Below are positions 24,596 to 34,176 of a DNA stretch of 64,000 nt, one piece after another; the stretch's first letter is position 1, and each line of letters opens with the position of its first letter. The stretch is from Riemerella anatipestifer_F (GTDB taxonomy: Bacteria > Bacteroidota > Bacteroidia > Flavobacteriales > Weeksellaceae). The position numbers and the translations under genes are program-made. The DNA lies in assembly GCF_037861325.1 (NCBI RefSeq), contig NZ_JAFELW010000006.1. One strand, written 5' to 3'. The notes beneath the pieces are model-generated. The model had not been told where the DNA came from. It saw only the letters and a list, made by a program, of their open reading frames with translations, and made no database searches.

Positions 24596-25726
24596 ATGAA
24601 TACAGAAAACCTAAAAATGATAGCTGAAACAGCTCGTGAGTTTGCAGAAAAAAATATCCGCCCATACATTATGGAATGGGACGAAAGCCAAACCTTCCCT
24701 GTGGAACTCTTCCGCCAATTAGGAGAAATGGGCTTTATGGGTATTGTAATCCCCGAAGAATACGGAGGCTCTGGATTATCTTACCATGAGTATGTGGCTA
24801 TTTTAGATGAAATTTCTCAAGTAGATCCATCTATTGGGCTTTCTGTAGCGGCACACAACTCTTTATGTACTAATCATATCTATGAATTTGGTAACGAAGA
24901 ACAAAGAAAAAAATGGCTCCCGAAACTCGCTTCTGGTCAAGTTATCGGAGCTTGGGGACTTACCGAACACAATACAGGTTCTGATGCAGGAGGTATGAAT
25001 ACCACTGCAGTAAAAGACGGCGACGAATGGGTTATCAATGGAGCTAAAAACTTCATTACTCATGCTATTTCTGGAGATATTGCCGTGGTTATGACAAGAA
25101 CTGGAGAAAAAAACACCTCTAATAATGCTACTGCTTTTGTTTTAGAGAAAGGTATGCCTGGGTTTAGTTCTGGAAAGAAAGAAAACAAACTAGGTATGAG
25201 GGCTTCCGAAACGGCAGAACTTATCTTTGATAATGTTCGTGTTCCAGACTCGCATCGTTTAGGGCAAGTAGGCGAAGGATTTAAACAAGCTCTTAAAATA
25301 TTAGATGGCGGGAGAATTTCCATCGCTGCTTTAAGTTTAGGTATTGCTAAAGGAGCTTACAAAGCTGCTTTAAAGTACGCCAAAGAAAGACATCAATTCG
25401 GACAGGCAATTGCTAACTTCCAAGCCATCAATTTTATGCTCGCTGATATGGCAACAGAGATAGATGCTGCCGAACTCCTTATACAAAGAGCTGCTACCCT
25501 AAAGAATGCTAAACAAAAAATGACGCGTGAGGGTGCTATGGCAAAACTTTATGCTTCGGAAGCGTGTGTAAGAATATCCAACAATGCATTGCAAATATTT
25601 GGAGGTTATGGCTACACCAAAGATTTCCCTGCTGAAAAATATTACAGAGATTCTAAACTTTGTACCATTGGTGAAGGAACTTCCGAAATACAAAAACTAG
25701 TTATCGGTAGAGATATTATTAAATAA
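24596..25726 (+). CDS. Acyl-CoA dehydrogenase
   Basis: 376 residues. Oxidises acyl-CoA to trans-2-enoyl-CoA with FAD and passes electrons to ETF. Family blocks: WGLTEHNTGSDAGG (FAD/substrate site near residue 120), LGMRASETAEL, and at the end IGEGTSEIQKLVIGR, where Glu360 is the predicted catalytic base as in short/medium-chain enzymes. A -7 box TATATTTG lies at 24566-24573. A second paralogue (28510-29649) lies 3 kb away on the other strand. Fatty-acid or branched-chain substrates cannot be separated by sequence alone. Confidence 0.93.
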   Translation: MNTENLKMIAETAREFAEKNIRPYIMEWDESQTFPVELFRQLGEMGFMGIVIPEEYGGSGLSYHEYVAILDEISQVDPSIGLSVAAHNSLCTNHIYEFGNEEQRKKWLPKLASGQVIGAWGLTEHNTGSDAGGMNTTAVKDGDEWVINGAKNFITHAISGDIAVVMTRTGEKNTSNNATAFVLEKGMPGFSSGKKENKLGMRASETAELIFDNVRVPDSHRLGQVGEGFKQALKILDGGRISIAALSLGIAKGAYKAALKYAKERHQFGQAIANFQAINFMLADMATEIDAAELLIQRAATLKNAKQKMTREGAMAKLYASEACVRISNNALQIFGGYGYTKDFPAEKYYRDSKLCTIGEGTSEIQKLVIGRDIIK

Positions 25727-25750
25727 AAGAGTATCCAAAAAGTAACTCTA

Positions 25751-25783
25751 AAAGCTCTCACCCACATAAGTGAGAGCTTTTTT
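25751..25783 (+). terminator. Terminator after acyl-CoA dehydrogenase
   Basis: Stem AAAGCTCTCAC/GTGAGAGCTTT (25751-25761 with 25770-25780), 8-nt loop, T-run. Confidence 0.9.
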
Positions 25784-25866
25784 ATTAAATTGTGAACTTC
25801 TTGTTTATTTAAATATAGTTATCTTTGCCCATTGGTTATTCTTTTAGACCTTAATTTTATCAAATT

Positions 25867-27216
25867 ATGAACATTACTTTTGCAGATTTTGAGCTTCCTG
25901 AAAAAATACTAGATATTTTAGCCGATTTGGAGCTATTTGAACCTACACCTATCCAACAGAAAAGTTTCAGACCTATACTTTCTGGTAGAGATATTATGGG
26001 GATAGCCCAAACAGGTACTGGTAAAACCCTAGCCTATCTCTTGCCTGTACTCAAAAATTGGAAATACAATAAATCTGGAAATCCTACTGTTTTAGTTTTA
26101 GTTCCTACTAGGGAACTTGTAGTTCAGGTATCTGAAATTCTAGAGAAACTCTGCGAAAACCTAAGTACCAGAGTGATTGGCGTTTATGGAGGAAAGAATA
26201 TCAACACTCAAAAACTACTTTTTGATAATGGTTGTGATATTTTAGTAGGAACCCCAGGGAGAGTGATGGATTTAGCCATAGACAATGCTATTTCTTTAAA
26301 AGAAGTCCAAAAACTGATTATTGATGAGTTTGATGAGATGCTTAACCTAGGCTTTCGCCCTCAGCTGACACACATCTTTGAAATGATGAGAGAAAAGCGA
26401 CAAAACATTCTTTTCTCCGCAACAATGACCGATGCCGTTGATGAAATGCTAGATGAATATTTTGCCAATCCGATAGAAATTTCTTTAGCCAAATCGGGAA
26501 CTCCACTGGAAAAAATACAACAAATCGCTTTTAAAGTAACTAACTTTAATACTAAAATCAATTTCTTACAACATCTTCTTGATAAAGATGAATCTATGTC
26601 TAAAGTATTGATATTTTGTAACAATAAAAAACACGCCGACTATCTTTTCACTAAAATAGACGAAATCTACCCCGAAAGTTTTGATGTAATACACTCTAAC
26701 AAGTCTCAAAACTATCGTCTAAGAGCGATGAAAAAATTTGAACAAGAAGAAGTCAGAGGACTCATCACTACCGATGTAATGGCTAGAGGACTAGATATAT
26801 CAGACATCAGCCACGTGATTAATTTTGAAATTCCAGACATTCCAGAGCAATACATTCACCGTATTGGGCGTACAGGTAGGGCGGATAAAGATGGTATTGC
26901 ACTTTCTTTCATCACAGAAAAAGAAGAAGCCTTATTTCTTGAAATTGAAATCTTGATGAAAAAAGAAGTGGAAGTTCAGTCTATGCCAGAGGAAGTTAAA
27001 ATCAATCCACAGAAAATAGCTTCAGAAAAAGAAGAGGTTAAAATGAAAAACCCTGTGGTAATAAAACTTAATGAAGGTGGTGGTGCTTTCCACGAAAAGA
27101 AAGCCAAAAACAAAAAAGAAAATTGGGGCGGACCTAGTAAAAGAAAACCACCTAAAAAAATTGGAGCTAACAGAGCTCAACAAAAAGCAAAAACCAAAGC
27201 TAGAAAAAGGAAATAA
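25867..27216 (+). CDS. DEAD-box-family RNA helicase (DEFD variant)
   Basis: 449 residues. Motifs in order: Q motif PTPIQ (26-30), Walker A AQTGTGKT (47-54), PTREL (80-84), TPGR (129-132), motif II DEFD (153-156, in place of DEAD), SAT (184-186), and HRIGRTGR in the second RecA domain. The C-terminal 60 residues are very Lys/Arg-rich and disordered, suited to RNA binding. Family members remodel RNA in ribosome assembly or decay, often at low temperature. A -7 box TATCTTTG at 25820-25827 and a shared terminator downstream make it a single-gene unit. Confidence 0.93.
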   Translation: MNITFADFELPEKILDILADLELFEPTPIQQKSFRPILSGRDIMGIAQTGTGKTLAYLLPVLKNWKYNKSGNPTVLVLVPTRELVVQVSEILEKLCENLSTRVIGVYGGKNINTQKLLFDNGCDILVGTPGRVMDLAIDNAISLKEVQKLIIDEFDEMLNLGFRPQLTHIFEMMREKRQNILFSATMTDAVDEMLDEYFANPIEISLAKSGTPLEKIQQIAFKVTNFNTKINFLQHLLDKDESMSKVLIFCNNKKHADYLFTKIDEIYPESFDVIHSNKSQNYRLRAMKKFEQEEVRGLITTDVMARGLDISDISHVINFEIPDIPEQYIHRIGRTGRADKDGIALSFITEKEEALFLEIEILMKKEVEVQSMPEEVKINPQKIASEKEEVKMKNPVVIKLNEGGGAFHEKKAKNKKENWGGPSKRKPPKKIGANRAQQKAKTKARKRK

Positions 27217-27224
27217 TATAAAAA

Positions 27225-27253
27225 CTCCCTTGAGAATAGTGTTCTCAAGGGAG
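27225..27253. terminator. Bidirectional terminator
   Basis: Perfect 12-bp stem CTCCCTTGAGAA/TTCTCAAGGGAG (27225-27236 with 27242-27253), 5-nt loop. It lies between the convergent helicase and yqhD genes. Confidence 0.85.
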
Positions 27254-27276
27254 CTTCATAAATATACTAACCTATA

Positions 27277-28443
27277 CTAATAACTCATCTTCACGATGTT
27301 CTTAGCGTCTTCGGGCGTGAGTTTGCGGTGTTCTCCCAAACCTAGCCAGTTTCTATCTGTAAATGCTTTTTCTACTTTCTCGGCGGTGCCTTCAAACTGC
27401 GAAGTATATTCTGACAACTTGGTTTTAATCCCTATGGAATGGAAGAAAAGCTCCATTTTTTCAATCCCTTTCTGTGCCTTTTCCTCCAAATTCATTTCAG
27501 AAGAAATACCCCAAACCCGTTCGGCATATTGAGCTAATTTTTGCTTCTTAGTTTCAAAATTATAACGGTAATGAGACGGTGCTATAATCGCTAAAGTTCT
27601 CGCATGGTCGATACCGAAATAAGCCGTAAGCTCGTGTCCCATAGCGTGTACCGCCCAATCGGTAGCCACACCTAAACGCAACAGTCCGTTAAGAGCCATC
27701 GTACAACACCACATATAGTTAGCCGCAGAATCATAATCAAAATCCTCTTGAAGCACCTTAGGAGCCATCTCCTGAAGCGTTACCAAGATACTTTCTGCCA
27801 TTCGTTCTTGAAGCGTTGCAGCGGTAGGGAAAGTCATATATTGTTCCAAAACATGCGTGTAAGCATCTGCGATACCATTAGCAATTTGATTTTTAGGAAT
27901 ACTTCTTATCACTTCTGGGTCTAACACCGAAAACTTAGGAAACAAACCATTACCTCCTCCGCCGAGTTTTTGTTCGGTTTCTCTTCTAGAAATTACATAG
28001 CCCGAATTCATTTCGGAACCTGTAGCTGGTAGAGTAAGCACAGAGCCAAAGCTCAATGCTTCGCCTTCTTCAGGACGAATAGTTTTAGTTAAAATATCCC
28101 AAGGTTCACCTTCATATTTAGCTGCCGCAGCCAAGAATTTAGTTCCATCAATAACGGAACCACCACCTACTGCCAGTAGAAAATCAACATTTTCTGACTT
28201 GATGACTTTCAATGCCTCCATTAGAACCTCGTATTCTGGATTGGCTGGTATCCCTCCAAATTCCAAAACATTAAAGCCTTTAAGGGCATTTTTAACTTGC
28301 TCATACACTCCATTAGACTTAATACTTCCGCCTCCGTAGAGCATCAACACTTTAGCATTTTGAGGAATTTCTTTTGATATTTTTTCTATTTCTCCTTTAC
28401 CAAAAATAATTTTAGTGGGATTTTTAAATTCAAAGTTAAGCAT
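27277..28443 (-). CDS. yqhD: NADP-dependent iron/zinc alcohol dehydrogenase, YqhD type
   Basis: 388 residues, one more than E. coli YqhD (387) and alignable throughout. YqhD reduces toxic aldehydes to alcohols with NADPH. Cofactor motifs are YGGGS (36-40) and GGGSVIDG (93-100). The metal ligands line up with those of YqhD: Asp193, His197, His266 and His280. It is separated from the minus-strand acyl-CoA dehydrogenase upstream by 66 nt and could be co-transcribed with it. It probably protects against aldehydes from lipid oxidation or sugars. Confidence 0.92.
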   Translation of the reverse strand: MLNFEFKNPTKIIFGKGEIEKISKEIPQNAKVLMLYGGGSIKSNGVYEQVKNALKGFNVLEFGGIPANPEYEVLMEALKVIKSENVDFLLAVGGGSVIDGTKFLAAAAKYEGEPWDILTKTIRPEEGEALSFGSVLTLPATGSEMNSGYVISRRETEQKLGGGGNGLFPKFSVLDPEVIRSIPKNQIANGIADAYTHVLEQYMTFPTAATLQERMAESILVTLQEMAPKVLQEDFDYDSAANYMWCCTMALNGLLRLGVATDWAVHAMGHELTAYFGIDHARTLAIIAPSHYRYNFETKKQKLAQYAERVWGISSEMNLEEKAQKGIEKMELFFHSIGIKTKLSEYTSQFEGTAEKVEKAFTDRNWLGLGEHRKLTPEDAKNIVKMSY

Positions 28444-28509
28444 ACATTATTATTTTATACGTTAGACAAAAAAGAGAAACTCTTACTCCTCCTCTTTTTT
28501 ATATTCATT

Positions 28510-29649
28510 TCATTTAGCAATATTTCTAGAAATCACTATTTTTTGGATTTCAGATGTTCCTTCATAAATCTGAGTAATTTTAGCATCTCTCATCATTCTT
28601 TCCACATGGTATTCTCTCACATAGCCATAACCTCCGTGTATTTGCACGGCTTCTACTGTGGTATCCATAGCCGTTTTAGAAGCAAATAACTTCGCCATAG
28701 CTCCACTTTCAGAAATATCTTTACCTTGGTCTTTCTCTGCTGCGGCTTTTAGACAAAGCATTCTAGCTGCCGTAATTTGGGTTGCCATATCCGCCAACTT
28801 AAATGCCACCGCTTGATGATTGATAATCTCTGTACCAAAAGCCTTTCTCTCTTTAGCATATTTTAAGGCTAATTCGTAAGCACCACTAGCTATCCCTAGT
28901 GCTTGAGAAGCAATACCAATCCTACCACCATTAAGAACTGCCATAGCAAATTTAAACCCAAAGCCATCTTCTCCTATTCTGTTTTCTTTAGGTACTTTCA
29001 CATCGGTAAATAATAGAGAATGGGTATCACTTCCTCTAATGCCCATTTTGTCCTCTTTTGGACCAATTTCAAAGCCTTCCCAACCTCTTTCTACAATAAA
29101 CGCATTGATGCCTTTATGACCTTTTTCTGGGTGCGTCTGAGCAATCACAATATAGTAAGTGGCTGTACTACCGTTGGTAATCCAGTTTTTAGTTCCGTTT
29201 AGAAGATAATAATCCCCTTTGTCTTCGGCAGTTGTTTTTTGAGAAGTAGCATCAGAACCTGCTTCCGGCTCAGAAAGTGCAAATGCCCCAATAACCTCTC
29301 CACTAGCTAATGGTACTAGATATTTTTGCTTTTGCTCCTCACTTGCATATTTTTCTAATCCTGCACAAACTAAAGAATTATTTACTGACATAATTACAGC
29401 CGCAGAAGCATCTACTTTAGCAATCTCTTCCATAGCTAAAACATAAGATACACTGTCCATACCTGCACCTCCGTATTTAGGGTCTACCATCATACCTAGA
29501 AACCCTAACTCACCCATCTTTTTTACTTGCTCTGCTGGGAATTTTTGATTTTTATCTCTTTCTATAACTTCTGGCAACAATTCGTTTTGAGCAAAATCTC
29601 TAGCTGCCTGTTGTATCATTAGTTGTTCTTCCGTTAAATTAAAATCCAT
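28510..29649 (-). CDS. Acyl-CoA dehydrogenase (short-chain/butyryl type)
   Basis: 379 residues, the typical length of bacterial SCAD. Motifs: FALSEPEAGSDA (about 122-133) for flavin and substrate, MGIRGSDTHSL, and the C-terminal IYEGTSEIQKIVISR with Glu363 as predicted catalytic base. It resembles butyryl/short-chain dehydrogenases more than its paralogue at 24596, which has AWGLTEHNTGSD. With the acyl-CoA synthetase on the other strand, it points to use of fatty or branched-chain acids. It is divergent from that gene. Confidence 0.93.
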   Translation of the reverse strand: MDFNLTEEQLMIQQAARDFAQNELLPEVIERDKNQKFPAEQVKKMGELGFLGMMVDPKYGGAGMDSVSYVLAMEEIAKVDASAAVIMSVNNSLVCAGLEKYASEEQKQKYLVPLASGEVIGAFALSEPEAGSDATSQKTTAEDKGDYYLLNGTKNWITNGSTATYYIVIAQTHPEKGHKGINAFIVERGWEGFEIGPKEDKMGIRGSDTHSLLFTDVKVPKENRIGEDGFGFKFAMAVLNGGRIGIASQALGIASGAYELALKYAKERKAFGTEIINHQAVAFKLADMATQITAARMLCLKAAAEKDQGKDISESGAMAKLFASKTAMDTTVEAVQIHGGYGYVREYHVERMMRDAKITQIYEGTSEIQKIVISRNIAK

Positions 29650-29713
29650 AATAGTATTTATTATTAAACTGCCTGTAAAAGTAGTATTTTAATTAAAATA
29701 CTCAAAAAGTATT

Positions 29714-29744
29714 TTTGGTTTTTATTAAATAAATATTATATTTG
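29714..29744 (+). promoter_or_regulatory. Bacteroidota-type promoter
   Basis: TTTG at 29714-29717, 19-nt spacer, TATATTTG at 29737-29744. Drives the acyl-CoA synthetase with a leader of about 25 nt. Confidence 0.75.
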
Positions 29745-29773
29745 GAAGAATTAAACACAGAAAAAAGAAACAT

Positions 29774-31555
29774 ATGTCAGTAACTAGGTTATTTGATTTC
29801 GCTTATAAGGCCATAGAAAATCATCCAAAAGACGATATGCTAACCACTAAGTACAACGGTGTTTGGCAAAAAACTTCCACACTTAAGTTTATAAACATGG
29901 GAAATAAAATTTCTCGTGGACTTCTAAAATTAGGAATAAAACCAGGAGATAAAATTTCCTTAATCTCTACTAATAACCGTACGGAGTGGGCAGTGATGGA
30001 TTTAGGGATTTCCCAAATAGGAGCCGTTACTGTACCTGTATACCCTACTATTTCTGTTGAAGACTACATTTACATCTTTAATAATGCGGAAATAAAATAT
30101 TGTTTTGTATCAGATGAAGAGCTATACCAAAAATTATTATCCGTACAGCCAAGTGTACCTTCTTTAGTGGGAATATTTACCTTTGACAAAGTAGAAGGAG
30201 CTCCTAACTGGACTGAAATATTAGACTTAGGAGAGGATGAAGCTACCCAAATAGAAGTAGAGGATTTAAAAAAGGGAATTAAAACTGATGATTTGGCGTC
30301 AATCATCTATACTTCAGGAACTACAGGACGTCCTAAAGGAGTTATGCTTACTCACCAAAACATCGTATCTAATGTACTGACTTGTACACCTATACTTTCA
30401 AAGAAAAAACCTCAAAATACAAATTTAAAGAGCCTTAGCTTCCTTCCTATTTGCCATATCTTTGAACGAATGTTATTTTACTTCTACATCAATAGTGGCA
30501 TTTCTATCTACTTTGCAGAAAGTATAGATAAAATGGGTGAAAATATCAAAGAAGTTCAACCTCATTATATGACGGTAGTTCCTAGGCTTATAGAAAAGGT
30601 ATACGATAAAATCTACGATAAGGGCGTAAGTGCAGGTGGTCTTAAATCTAAAATTTTCTTGTGGGCATTAGGCGTTAACAAGGCTAAAAAAGAGATTGGT
30701 AAACCTAGTGGGCTTAAAGAAATTATTGCCGACAAACTTGTATTTAAAAAATGGAGAGAAGGCTTGGGAGGAAACATTGTTACTCTTATTTCTGGTTCCG
30801 CAGCCTTAGCTCCTAGACTTAACCGAATGTTCCAAAATGCAGGCATCAGTATATTAGAAGGTTATGGGCTTACAGAAACTTCCCCTGTAATTGCAGTAAA
30901 CACATTCAATAAAATGAAGGTAGGAACCGTAGGTCCTGTACTTCCAAATTTAGATGTTAAAATTCAAGGAGACGGTGAAATATCGGTAAAAGGTCCTTCG
31001 GTTACTAAAGGTTACTATAAAGATGATGAGAAAACTCAAGAAGCTTTTACAGAAGATGGCTACTTTAAAACTGGAGATATAGGACATATAGATGATGAAG
31101 GATTTTTACACATTACCGACAGAAAGAAAGAGATGTTTAAAACTTCTGGTGGTAAATACATCGCTCCTCAGATGATAGAAAATATGGCGAAAGCCTCCAA
31201 ATTCATAGAGCAAATAATGGTTGTAGGTGAAGGTGAAAAAATGCCTTGTGCTTTGGTACAGCCAGACTTTCACTTCGCTGTAAATTGGGCGGAAAGACAC
31301 AAAATCAATATTGGCACAACTCCTGAAGAAATTGCTAAAAACCCTCAATTTAAGGCTCGTATAGAAAAAGAAATAGAGTATCTAAATACAAAATTAGGAA
31401 GCTGGGAGAAAATAAAGAAAATAGAGCTTACACCTGAAGTTTGGTCTATCGACAGCGGACTACTTACTCCTACTCTAAAACTAAAACGAAAAATGATTAA
31501 ACAAAGATTTATAGAACTGTACAATAATATGTACGGACATACAGAAGAAGAGTAA
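29774..31555 (+). CDS. Long-chain acyl-CoA synthetase (AMP-forming)
   Basis: 593 residues, the normal size for this family. Activates fatty acids in two steps via acyl-AMP. The AMP-binding loop YTSGTTGRPKGVMLTH is near residue 178. GYGLTETSP (about residue 362), the TGDIG block (436-440) and the catalytic-lysine region near the C-terminus are in place. No membrane segment. Its neighbours are acyl-CoA dehydrogenases, so it fits fatty-acid uptake or recycling. Followed by a strong bidirectional terminator shared with prfC. Confidence 0.93.
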   Translation: MSVTRLFDFAYKAIENHPKDDMLTTKYNGVWQKTSTLKFINMGNKISRGLLKLGIKPGDKISLISTNNRTEWAVMDLGISQIGAVTVPVYPTISVEDYIYIFNNAEIKYCFVSDEELYQKLLSVQPSVPSLVGIFTFDKVEGAPNWTEILDLGEDEATQIEVEDLKKGIKTDDLASIIYTSGTTGRPKGVMLTHQNIVSNVLTCTPILSKKKPQNTNLKSLSFLPICHIFERMLFYFYINSGISIYFAESIDKMGENIKEVQPHYMTVVPRLIEKVYDKIYDKGVSAGGLKSKIFLWALGVNKAKKEIGKPSGLKEIIADKLVFKKWREGLGGNIVTLISGSAALAPRLNRMFQNAGISILEGYGLTETSPVIAVNTFNKMKVGTVGPVLPNLDVKIQGDGEISVKGPSVTKGYYKDDEKTQEAFTEDGYFKTGDIGHIDDEGFLHITDRKKEMFKTSGGKYIAPQMIENMAKASKFIEQIMVVGEGEKMPCALVQPDFHFAVNWAERHKINIGTTPEEIAKNPQFKARIEKEIEYLNTKLGSWEKIKKIELTPEVWSIDSGLLTPTLKLKRKMIKQRFIELYNNMYGHTEEE

Positions 31556-31558
31556 TAT

Positions 31559-31594
31559 AAAAGCCCTAAAAAATTAAATTTTTAGGGCTTTTTA
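31559..31594. terminator. Bidirectional terminator
   Basis: Stem AAAAGCCCTAAAAA/TTTTTAGGGCTTTT (about 31559-31572 with 31579-31592), short loop. Convergent genes on both sides. Confidence 0.9.
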
Positions 31595-31608
31595 ACATAG
31601 CACAATCT

Positions 31609-33198
31609 CTATCTATTAAATTCACTAATAAAATGTAGCTTCACATTAGGAAACTTCTCTTGCGTCATTGTAATTGTAAATGAAGAATCTGCTAAGAAAA
31701 CCAACTGATTGTATTTATCTCTAGCTAAAAAGCGTTGTTTTAACCTTGCAAATTCTTGGAACTCCGCCGACTTCTCATCTGCCTCAACCCAACATGCCTT
31801 ATGTATACTTATAGGTTCATAAGAACATTTGGCTCCATACTCGTGTTCTAATCGATATTGGATAACTTCATACTGTAACGCTCCTACTGTACCGATAATT
31901 TTTCTGCCGTTCATCTCCAAAGTAAATAGCTGTGCCACACCTTCGTCCATCAGTTGGTCTATACCCTTAGCCAATTGCTTTGCTTTAAGAGGATCGTTAT
32001 TATTTATATATCGGAAGTGTTCTGGCGAGAAGCTTGGTATGCCTCTAAAGTTAAGTTTTTCTCCTGCCGTTAAAGTATCTCCAATACGGAAGTTACCCGT
32101 ATCGTGCAAACCTACAATATCTCCTGGGTAGCTCTCATCTACCACTTCTTTTTTATCCGCAAAGAAGGCATTCGGAGATGAAAACTTCATCTTTTTATTT
32201 TCTCTTACCAAAAGATAATTTTCATTTCTTTTGAATGTTCCCGAAACAATCTTTACGAAGGCTAAACGGTCTCTGTGCTTAGGGTCCATATTCGCATGGA
32301 TTTTAAATACAAATCCTGTAAAGTTTTTCTCCTCTGGCTTTACTACCCTCACGTCAGACTCTTTAGGCTGCGGCATTGGAGCTATATCTATAAAGGCGTC
32401 TAAGAGCTCTCTTACTCCAAAATTGTTAAGTGCAGAACCAAAAAACACAGGCTGCTGTTCTCCTTTCATATAAAGCTCTCTATCAAATTCAGGATAAACA
32501 GATTCTATAAGCTCCAATTCTTCTCTTAAAGTTTCTGCTGCTTTTGTACCTATCGCATCGTCTATTGCTTTATCTTGAATATCATCAAAAGTAATGCTCT
32601 CGCCTACTTTTTGTTTCTTTTCCTCTAAAAACAGTTGAATATTTTTCTCCCAAATATTATAAATCCCTTGGAACTGAGCTCCCATACCTATTGGTAAAGA
32701 AAGAGGCACTACGCTAAGTCCTAGTTTTTGCTCAACCTCATCTAACAAATCAAAGGCATCTTTACCTTCTCTATCCAATTTATTGATGAATACCAACATT
32801 GGGATATTTCTCATACGGCATACCTGAACTAGTTTCTCCGTCTGCTCCTCTACCCCTTTAGCTACGTCTATTACAACGATTACAGAGTCTACTGCTGTAA
32901 GAGTTCTATAAGTATCCTCAGCAAAGTCTTTGTGACCTGGCGTATCTAATATGTTTATTTTGTGATTTCTGTATTCAAATGCTAGTACCGAAGTCGCTAC
33001 CGATATACCTCTTTGGCGTTCTATTTCCATAAAGTCTGAAGTAGCTCCTTTCTTTATTTTGTTTGATTTTACGGCTCCTGCTTCTTGTATCGCCCCACCA
33101 AATAAAAGTAATTTCTCAGTAAGTGTAGTTTTACCCGCATCGGGGTGAGAGATAATCCCAAAGGTTTTTCTTTTTGCAATTTCTTTTTCTAAAGACAT
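31609..33198 (-). CDS. prfC: Peptide chain release factor 3
   Basis: 529 residues, as in E. coli RF3. A GTPase that removes RF1/RF2 from the ribosome after peptide release. GTPase motifs: HPDAGKTT (18-25), switch region with RQRGISVATS, DTPGHKDFAEDTYRTL and NKLDREG. The C-terminal domain has the RF3-specific GALQYEVIQYRLEHEYGAK block, which distinguishes it from EF-G. Alone on its transcript, divergent from nothing and convergent with the acyl-CoA synthetase. Confidence 0.97.
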   Translation of the reverse strand: MSLEKEIAKRKTFGIISHPDAGKTTLTEKLLLFGGAIQEAGAVKSNKIKKGATSDFMEIERQRGISVATSVLAFEYRNHKINILDTPGHKDFAEDTYRTLTAVDSVIVVIDVAKGVEEQTEKLVQVCRMRNIPMLVFINKLDREGKDAFDLLDEVEQKLGLSVVPLSLPIGMGAQFQGIYNIWEKNIQLFLEEKKQKVGESITFDDIQDKAIDDAIGTKAAETLREELELIESVYPEFDRELYMKGEQQPVFFGSALNNFGVRELLDAFIDIAPMPQPKESDVRVVKPEEKNFTGFVFKIHANMDPKHRDRLAFVKIVSGTFKRNENYLLVRENKKMKFSSPNAFFADKKEVVDESYPGDIVGLHDTGNFRIGDTLTAGEKLNFRGIPSFSPEHFRYINNNDPLKAKQLAKGIDQLMDEGVAQLFTLEMNGRKIIGTVGALQYEVIQYRLEHEYGAKCSYEPISIHKACWVEADEKSAEFQEFARLKQRFLARDKYNQLVFLADSSFTITMTQEKFPNVKLHFISEFNR

Positions 33199-33266
33199 TA
33201 GTAAACTGTTTTTTGAGACTGCAAAAATCGGTATAATTTTTTGATTAGAAAAACGCCTTTCTCAAT

Positions 33267-34109
33267 TTAGTCTTTTAATCTTTCACCACAGATTTTACAA
33301 TATCTAGCATCATCGTCATTATTAGAGTTGCCACAGCGTTCACAATCGTTATCTTTTTTCATTCTTAACTTCATTTCGGAAGTTACAATTCCTGTAGGAA
33401 CCGCAATAATGCTATAACCACAAAGCATCAAAATAACCGATAAAAACTTACCTAAAGGTGTTACAGGCGATATATCTCCATAACCCACTGTAGTCAAAGT
33501 AACTACAGCCCAATAGATACAGGTAGGAATATCCACAAAGCCATTTTTACCGCCTTCTATCACATACATTACAGAACCTACTAACACCACTATAATAGTG
33601 ATAAATAGCATGAATATATAGATTTTCCTTGAACTTTTCTTGAGTGCTTGCACAATGTATTGCCCATCACGCATGTAATCCATCAGATTAAGTATTCTGA
33701 AAACCCTCAGCATTCTTAACAGTCGGATAATCATAAAGAACTTAGTCTGTGGGAAAAACAAACTCAAAAAGAACGGTATTATTGACAAGAAATCAATAAT
33801 ACCCATAAAGCTAAAAATATAATCTTTTTTATTTTTGACGATTACAATTCTCAAGATATACTCTATTGTAAAGAAGATAGAAATCGTCCATTCAATAGCT
33901 AATAAAAAATGGTGATATTGTTTATCTACAGGTCTTAAACTTTCTAAAACAACGGTAAGTGTACTAATTAGAATAAGGATGAGAAGTACAATATCAAAAA
34001 GTTTCCCCAAAGGCGTATCTGCACCATAAATAATACGAAATAGCTCTTTCTTCCAACCTTTTTCTGGAACGAGATTATGCTCTTTTTTTATTCTGACTTT
34101 CCGTATCAT
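33267..34109 (-). CDS. Voltage-gated K+ channel with a C-terminal zinc ribbon
   Basis: 280 residues. Six membrane segments: S1 from about 38, S4 carrying Arg129, Arg132, Arg135 and Arg138 spaced by three, and the pore with selectivity filter TTVGYGD (206-212). After S6 is a short cytoplasmic tail with two CxxC pairs (CERCG and CKICG) separated by an acidic linker. This would form a zinc ribbon or a redox-sensing module. It probably works as a tetramer in the inner membrane for potassium flux. Divergent from the NIF3-family gene. Confidence 0.92.
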   Translation of the reverse strand: MIRKVRIKKEHNLVPEKGWKKELFRIIYGADTPLGKLFDIVLLILILISTLTVVLESLRPVDKQYHHFLLAIEWTISIFFTIEYILRIVIVKNKKDYIFSFMGIIDFLSIIPFFLSLFFPQTKFFMIIRLLRMLRVFRILNLMDYMRDGQYIVQALKKSSRKIYIFMLFITIIVVLVGSVMYVIEGGKNGFVDIPTCIYWAVVTLTTVGYGDISPVTPLGKFLSVILMLCGYSIIAVPTGIVTSEMKLRMKKDNDCERCGNSNNDDDARYCKICGERLKD

Positions 34110-34176
34110 AACACTTGCGAAAATAGCAAATAAATAATAAATTCTTATTTTCGTGGAAAAATAATCCGATTTTCAA

